From Sipunculus nudus (taxonomy: Eukaryota; Annelida; Sipuncula; Golfingiida; Sipunculidae), in assembly GCA_026874595.1 (NCBI GenBank), contig CM049322.1:40668840-40732839 (forward strand): a DNA stretch of 64,000 nt. Reading direction: 5' to 3'. Both the position numbers and the translations under genes were made by a program. How positions within the stretch are numbered: position 1 is the first letter of the stretch; every line of letters starts with the position of its first letter. This document shows positions 59,401 to 64,000 of this stretch, piece after piece. The notes beneath the pieces were generated by a model. That model was not told the origin of the DNA. It made no database searches and saw nothing but the letters and a program-made list of their open reading frames with translations.

Positions 59401-62400
59401 ACTGAGAAACTCCAATTAAAGGGACCTATTTGACTTGTATAAACTAAAGGTTATACCTTTGATCTTTTACAAAAAACTAGATGTGTCGGAACGACATGAA
59501 TGCCCCCGCCTGGGGCAAATCAGAAACATTTGTTAAATTTTGTAAATTTTTTTTTAAGTTCTGGAGGTGTTGTAAGGTCAAAAGTAGGTCAACTATGACG
59601 AAATGCAAACTTGACTTGTAACGGGTCATTATCAAGCAACACACCAAAAATCAGGCCAGTATCTGCAGACATTGTGAAAAAAAGTCCATACATGTGCATT
59701 TTTCATAAAAATTTATGTCTTTCATGAAATTTTCTATGTTCAGGATCTCTGTCATATGGTTAAAATAGGTCAACTGGGATGAAACGCGAACTCGATATGT
59801 AACTAGTCATTATCTGCCCACACACCAAAAATCAGGCCAATATCTGCAGGCATTGCGAAAAAAAAAAGTCTGTAAATGTGTATTTGTCATGAAAATTTCT
59901 ATTTTTCATGAAATTTTCTAAGTTTAGGAGCTGTAAAACGGTCAAAAGGAGGTCAACCGGGACAAAACGCGAACTCGATCTGTAACTGGTCATTATCTGT
60001 CCACACACCAAAAATCAGGCCAATATCTGCAGGCATTGCGAAAACATGTCTGTACATGTGTATTTGTCATGAACATTTATATTTTTTGTGAAATTTTCTA
60101 TGTTCAAGAGCCGTAAAATGGTCAAAAGTAGGTCACTGGGACGAAACGCGAACTCGATCTGTAACTGGTCAATATCTGCCCACACACCAAAAATCAGGCC
60201 AATATCTGCAGGCATTGCGAAAACATGTCTGTACATGTGTATTTGTCATGAAAATTTCTATTTTTCATGAAATTTTCTAAGTTAAGGAACAGTAAAACAG
60301 TCAAAAGTAGGTCAATCGGGACGAAACGCGAACTCTATCTGTAACTGGTCATTATCTGCCTACACACCAAAAATCAGGCCAATATCTGCAGGCACTGCGA
60401 AAAAAAAGGCCGTACATGTGTAATTGTCATGAAAATTTCTATTTTTTATGAAATTTTCTAAGTTTAGGAGCCGTAAAACGGTCAAAAGTAGGTCAACCGG
60501 GACAAAACGCGAACTCGATCTGTAACTGGTCATTATCTGCCCACACACCAAGAATCAGGCCAATATCTGCAGGCATTGCGAAAAAAGTCTGTACAACTGT
60601 TTGATTTCGGAATGACAGAATGACGGAAGGACGGACATGGGTAAAACTATATGCCCCGGCCACTTTGTGGCGGGGGCATAAAAACAGGTCAGAAAATTTG
60701 GATATCACTACACTCAGGCTGTTGTCTTGTTTATATCAAGGTGTTTCTCAGATGTTGGGCAAACCAAATTAATCAAAACACATTTCACAAGGGCATCTTG
60801 TGGTAAATCAGATAGGCTAGAGCTTTGCAAATGGCATTTTATGATAAGTCATCCTTCTACCTCTGCATACATGTAACCTACCACCTTAGGTTACATGTTT
60901 TTTTCCGTTAGTCAACACTGCTGTGTTTACAAACAAGCTGTTGATACACAATTTCATATATCCTTCACAGAGGCCTTATGAGAACTTTTCATTACCAGAT
61001 TTACCTTTAGATCATTAATATATATATGTCGAGGCCCAGATTAGAATCTGGCCCAATTTAAAACTGGGCCAGCCCTGATCAAAATTTTGATTTGGACCGG
61101 CCCAGATCACATGAATTATTTTTTTCAAAAGGTAGGTGAACGGGCACCTTTATTATTAGGGACCAGGCAAGAAGAATCAGAGCACAGGTTAGACCTACCT
61201 CCTGAAGTGATTGAGGATGACCATGTTTGCATACATATAGTATAGATAGTAGGCATACGGAGGATTCTCCTCTCCTGACCAATCAGCAGGCAGTGGGCTG
61301 TCCTTGTCGAACATCATTGTTTCTGCTTTGGACTCGTCATCCACAGAGTCAAACCCTGAGACCTGTGAAAAAGGAAAAACTTGTGTCAATTTCAATGAAC
61401 TGCATTGATAATGGAGCACATGTATATGCACAAAGTTTTACCAAGACAGGATATATATGCTCAGTAATGGAATTTGATATGTTAATGATTAGTTAGGTAT
61501 ATATATGGTATCCTAAATTCTTTTGACCAGTCAGACAACATCACTTCATGTAGGCACATCAGATGCACCAAACTTAGTAAATATATGTGTAAATGACCCA
61601 CTGTCGACATGTCTATTTTGGTAAACTTACCCTATACCATGTCCACTAAATGAATATGAAAATAACTTTATGTTCATGAAATAAATGTCTTTTTTTGTGG
61701 AGGTAACCACCTGAATTTTTTTTTTTTTCAAAATGAGGGCTTATTTAAGTATCATGTACATCAGCAGAATTCCTTTTCAGTTTCAGACTTGTGACAGTGT
61801 GGTTATCATGGCATCAACCAGACACACTGTAAAACACCTCAGGGTCCTGGATGTGTAAGCATTCCCACTGCTGAGTCATAAAACTGTGGACGACCCAAAA
61901 AAGCACACTATTTGTTGGTAAAACACAATTATAGGGTAGTCTTCCCATATGATCTGCATGGCGCATACCCTGGTCGGAGGCATCCAGTGTAAAATCTCAC
62001 CACTCATCAGCTGATATTTTAACTAATGATCTGCCAGCTTTGTGTGCTCCTACAGAACTTAAGCTGGTGGTTGTCATTTTTATTCTTCAAGATGTAAGGG
62101 GCTTTTCTGTACTGGTGTGGGAATAAAAATATTAATAATAATAATTACAATAATAATAATAATACATATATATATATATATAATAATAATTATAATCTTA
62201 AGCATTTTTAGCCATATATGTCTCTGGCTGGATCAGAACTGTTATGTAATGGGTTCAGGAACTGTTGCATTCTGGGTTCAGTAACTGTTGCATTCTGGGA
62301 TCAGTAACTAAGAAACTGAGCCATATCCTCTACCTTGCTTCAGGTACTCACATTCTGTAGGAAGGTGTGTAAGTCAGGGTGGCTGCTCGGGTCATTCGTG

Positions 62401-62478
62401 GCCTCAAACAGCGGCAAGAACAGATTGTCCAACATATCCTGGAACGTTGACACCAACTTGTTGGCTCGGAAGATGTCA
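55925..62478 (-). CDS. AMPD2: AMP deaminase, AMPD2-like, C-terminal catalytic part (six 3' exons)
   Basis: Transcript order 62478-62352, 61362-61199, 59052-58932, 57986-57813, 56628-56518, 56083-55925; 856 nt, 284 full residues plus TGA, phases consistent. The enzyme hydrolyses AMP to IMP and ammonia in the cytosol (purine nucleotide cycle). Seen: [48 protein letters not shown] (catalytic HxGE-type motif), [28 protein letters not shown], the deaminase signature SLSTDDP with [17 protein letters not shown], and [14 protein letters not shown]. Choices such as [21 protein letters not shown] and YHRNPL fit AMPD2 better than AMPD3. The protein stops soon after the last conserved helix, so the C-tail is short. 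The first 5' codon is split; the 5' exons (N-terminus and first Zn ligands) lie beyond 64000, as none was found in 62479-64000. Confidence 0.95.
56382..56483. other. long perfect hairpin around a TA run in an AMPD2 intron
   Basis: TAAAATTGCAGGTGCAGGAA (plus GAAAA) at 56382-56406 is exactly inverted at about 56458-56483, with an uninterrupted TA run between. The whole 100 bp is self-complementary. It ends about 30 nt from the splice donor of the neighbouring exon. Confidence 0.85.
56518..56628 (-). CDS. AMPD2: AMPD2-like exon
   Basis: Acceptor TGTTTTAG, donor CATAGG|GTAGGT, 37 codons. Encodes [17 protein letters not shown], then [18 protein letters not shown], nearly invariant in AMP deaminases. 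A long TA hairpin sits just 35 nt beyond the donor. Confidence 0.96.
56974..57291. repeat. 159-bp tandem duplication in an AMPD2 intron
   Basis: Two copies starting at TTTCAAACCAATTTATTACA-like sequence (about 56975 and 57133) are almost identical through ATAATTAGAGTTTCAAAC. A recent duplication. Confidence 0.9.
57813..57986 (-). CDS. AMPD2: AMPD2-like exon with SLSTDDP signature
   Basis: Acceptor CATTTTCAG-like (TTTTTCAG), donor CAAAG|GTAAAA, phase 0 at both ends. Encodes [37 protein letters not shown] and [25 protein letters not shown] matches the adenosine/AMP deaminase signature, including the metal-binding Asp. Confidence 0.97.
58932..59052 (-). CDS. AMPD2: AMPD2-like exon with HCGE motif
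   Basis: Acceptor GTTTTTCCAG, donor GAAAG|GTGGGT. Encodes [19 protein letters not shown], then [10 protein letters not shown] and [11 protein letters not shown]. The His-x-Gly-Glu-type motif carries the general acid/base Glu of the deaminase family. Confidence 0.96.
59475..60683 (+). mobile_element. tandem-repeat transposon (pearl/HINE-like), intact copy in an AMPD2 intron
   Basis: Same left end as the copy at 335 (AACTAGATGTGTCGG, ATGCCCCCGCC), about six ~180-bp units, and the same right end. The terminal hairpin at 60652-60678 is TGCCCCGGCCAC-TTT-GTGGCGGGGGCA with one mismatch in a 12-bp stem, followed by TAAAAA. It lies in the intron between the HCGE exon and the FDSVDDESK exon, on the opposite strand to the gene. 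No transposase frame. Confidence 0.85.
60775..60930 (-). repeat. dispersed repeat, second copy in an AMPD2 intron
   Basis: Reverse complement carries ACATGTAACCTAAGGTGGTA, GCAGAGGTAGAAGGATGA and CACAAGATGCCCTTGTG, the same order as at 34548. It lies about 90 bp right of the tandem-repeat transposon. Confidence 0.6.
61199..61362 (-). CDS. AMPD2: AMPD2-like exon
   Basis: Acceptor TTTTTCACAG, donor CAGGAG|GTAGGT with a split Arg codon. Encodes [18 protein letters not shown], a variable linker ([12 protein letters not shown]) and [18 protein letters not shown] then NHFR. Confidence 0.95.
62130..62200. repeat. AAT and TA microsatellite
   Basis: Mixed AAT triplets and a TA run in the AMPD2 intron next to the first exon in the window. 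Confidence 0.85.
62352..62478 (-). CDS. AMPD2: AMPD2-like exon (first in window)
   Basis: Acceptor TTTCTACAG|T, donor AGAAT|GTGAGT. Encodes [20 protein letters not shown] then [20 protein letters not shown]. The single leading base completes a codon from an exon outside the window. Confidence 0.94.
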
Positions 62479-64000
62479 CTGTAGAAAAACATTGAAATAA
62501 TATAAAAACACTTTTTATCAAAGAAAACCATCAAATCTTACATTGAGCTTCATGCAAGTTAAGAATGAAATAAAAGCTTTTTATAAAATTGTTATAATGG
62601 GTGATTAAGTTTTACTGCTTTCAACAGGTGTACACAACTTTTGTCAAACGTTCATACTTTACAGATTAATAAATTTTAGCAACCTGTAAAATGTCACTTC
62701 AGTAACCATATTTCAGTTGCACTCTATTCTGCTCTGAGTATGTTTTTATGAATAAAAATAAAATTATTACCAATCATCCATTTTTTAACAACTTGAACTT
62801 GGCAAAAACAGAAAATGTAAAATAGTTTTCATGAGATCATATGAATGTTTTTACACATCAGAAGACTCATCTATCTAAATAACAAGGGACCCATGGGTCA
62901 AGGCGGTCAGCTGAAGTTTGAAATTTTTGCAAATGCAAAATATGCAAAATATTCTATTGTTATGTTTTTCATTTATATAAGAATATGAGAAGCTAAGAGG
63001 AAAGGGGCCCTCCTACTTGGTTATAGTAAAGTTCTAAATATATGATTGCAAACTAATACTCGGACAAGACTGTCATGAAGACAAACAGTAAAACTTTTGA
63101 GATAATGTGATGCATATGAAATTTCCAGATGGACAGGCAAGTGGACAGAATGGACTAATACCTTTATTTCACTTTCAAGTTTATATATAAGCCTACTTTT
63201 ATAGCATATCCACTTTTTCCATTAAAAGTTTTTATCTGAATCATTTTTTTTATTTACAAGTTTTTATAAATTTTTAATACAAGTGACCTATGGGTCATGA
63301 CGCTCAGCTGCCAAGCATGACCTGTGACATCATGGACTGAGATTCACAACTTCCAGTCAAATTTTGAAGAACCAATTTGCCAATTTGTTGAAAATGTTCT
63401 ATGACAACAGAAATATATATCACCTATGTCTGGTTAAAACACAGTGAATTGATGGTCTGAGGAAAATGCATGATTGTTAAGCTATCAGGAACTATTCCAA
63501 CAGCTTGCTTGAAACATGTCAGTCTCAAAAGGAACACCACAAAGGGCAAATATAAGATCAAACTATATAGCAAAAATCAAGGAAATACATGCAAGAATTA
63601 TTGAGAAACAGGTGCTTCTGTGTGAATTTTTATTCAATACAAGCCAACTGTACTGCACTTTTATAAATGATGGTAATATTTATTCAGAAATATTTGACCC
63701 AATCCTTTACAAGATTACATAAATATACATCCAACTGCATTCACTTTAACTGTTCTTGAGATAAAATGATCAAAAGGAATTAAAAGATGGTTGCCTGGTG
63801 TCCATATTGGACTTCTGACAAGTCTGAAATCAGACAACAAACATTCTCTAAATCGGACCAAACATTAAAGAAAAATTACTGAAACTGCACTGAGGAAAGA
63901 ATTTCTAAGGTGGCTAACTGGCAGACATAATGGATTTCTGACAAGTATGACATTTGATATCCCACATTCTCCAATAAGAGACCAAACTTTGGGCAAATTA
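62479..64000. other. AMPD2 intron running off the window, with interspersed repeats
   Basis: No further AMPD2 exon is visible on the minus strand. Two starts of one repeat family (ACAAGGGACCCATGGGTCAA near 62882 and ACAAGTGACCTATGGGTCAT near 63284) precede a divergent tandem with TGGACTTCTGACAAGTCTG (about 63808) and TGGATTTCTGACAAGTATG (about 63931), period about 123. Confidence 0.55.

Noticed and set aside
62479-64000. Further AMPD2 exons upstream of 62478
   Set aside because: I looked for the expected preceding segment (WLVQVPR-type motif before the DIFRA segment) on the minus strand and did not see it; it is probably beyond the window.

Overview
The window looks like nuclear DNA of a bivalve mollusc. 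This is inferred from AT-rich, intron-rich protein genes of animal type, very dense microsatellites, tRNA-derived SINEs, CR1/L2-type LINE tails, and tandem-repeat mobile elements of the 'pearl'/HINE type known from bivalves. No bacterial genes, rRNA or CRISPR array is visible. Three protein-coding genes can be rebuilt exon by exon; in each, the splice phases agree and the joined frame stays open.

Layout. 1-2030: a tandem-repeat transposon carrying a nested insertion. 2031-12700: mostly unique or AT-rich DNA with a 19-bp minisatellite, TA microsatellites, a foldback element (7969-9434), a ~400-bp MITE copy and SINE remnants. 12702-31893 (+): a complete 13-exon SLC23 nucleobase/ascorbate transporter of 616 residues, whose introns hold SINEs, two more MITE copies, a LINE 3' end, large ATT and GA arrays and a 117-bp tandem duplication. 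31894-41083: intergenic, with one candidate noncoding leader exon near 38.0-38.4 kb. 41084-45865 (+): a complete 7-exon class C GPCR of 631 residues. It resembles the GABA-B/GPR156 branch but has only about 20 extracellular N-terminal residues and a long basic tail. 45866-55924: intergenic or 3'-flanking DNA with a pogo/Tigger-like element, a LINE 3' end, divergent tandem repeats and a possible stem-loop. 55925-62478 (-): the last six coding exons of AMP deaminase (AMPD2-like); its 5' exons lie beyond the right edge. Its introns carry a second copy of the tandem-repeat transposon, a long TA hairpin and a 159-bp duplication.

The three genes are unrelated in function (transporter, receptor, purine enzyme) and show no sign of working as a cluster. 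The points that most deserve a second look are: the GPCR with no ligand-binding ectodomain and no conserved class C disulfide; splice acceptors built directly from trinucleotide microsatellites in both plus-strand genes; the altered first residue of the NAT signature in the transporter; and several nonautonomous elements with clear terminal structures.
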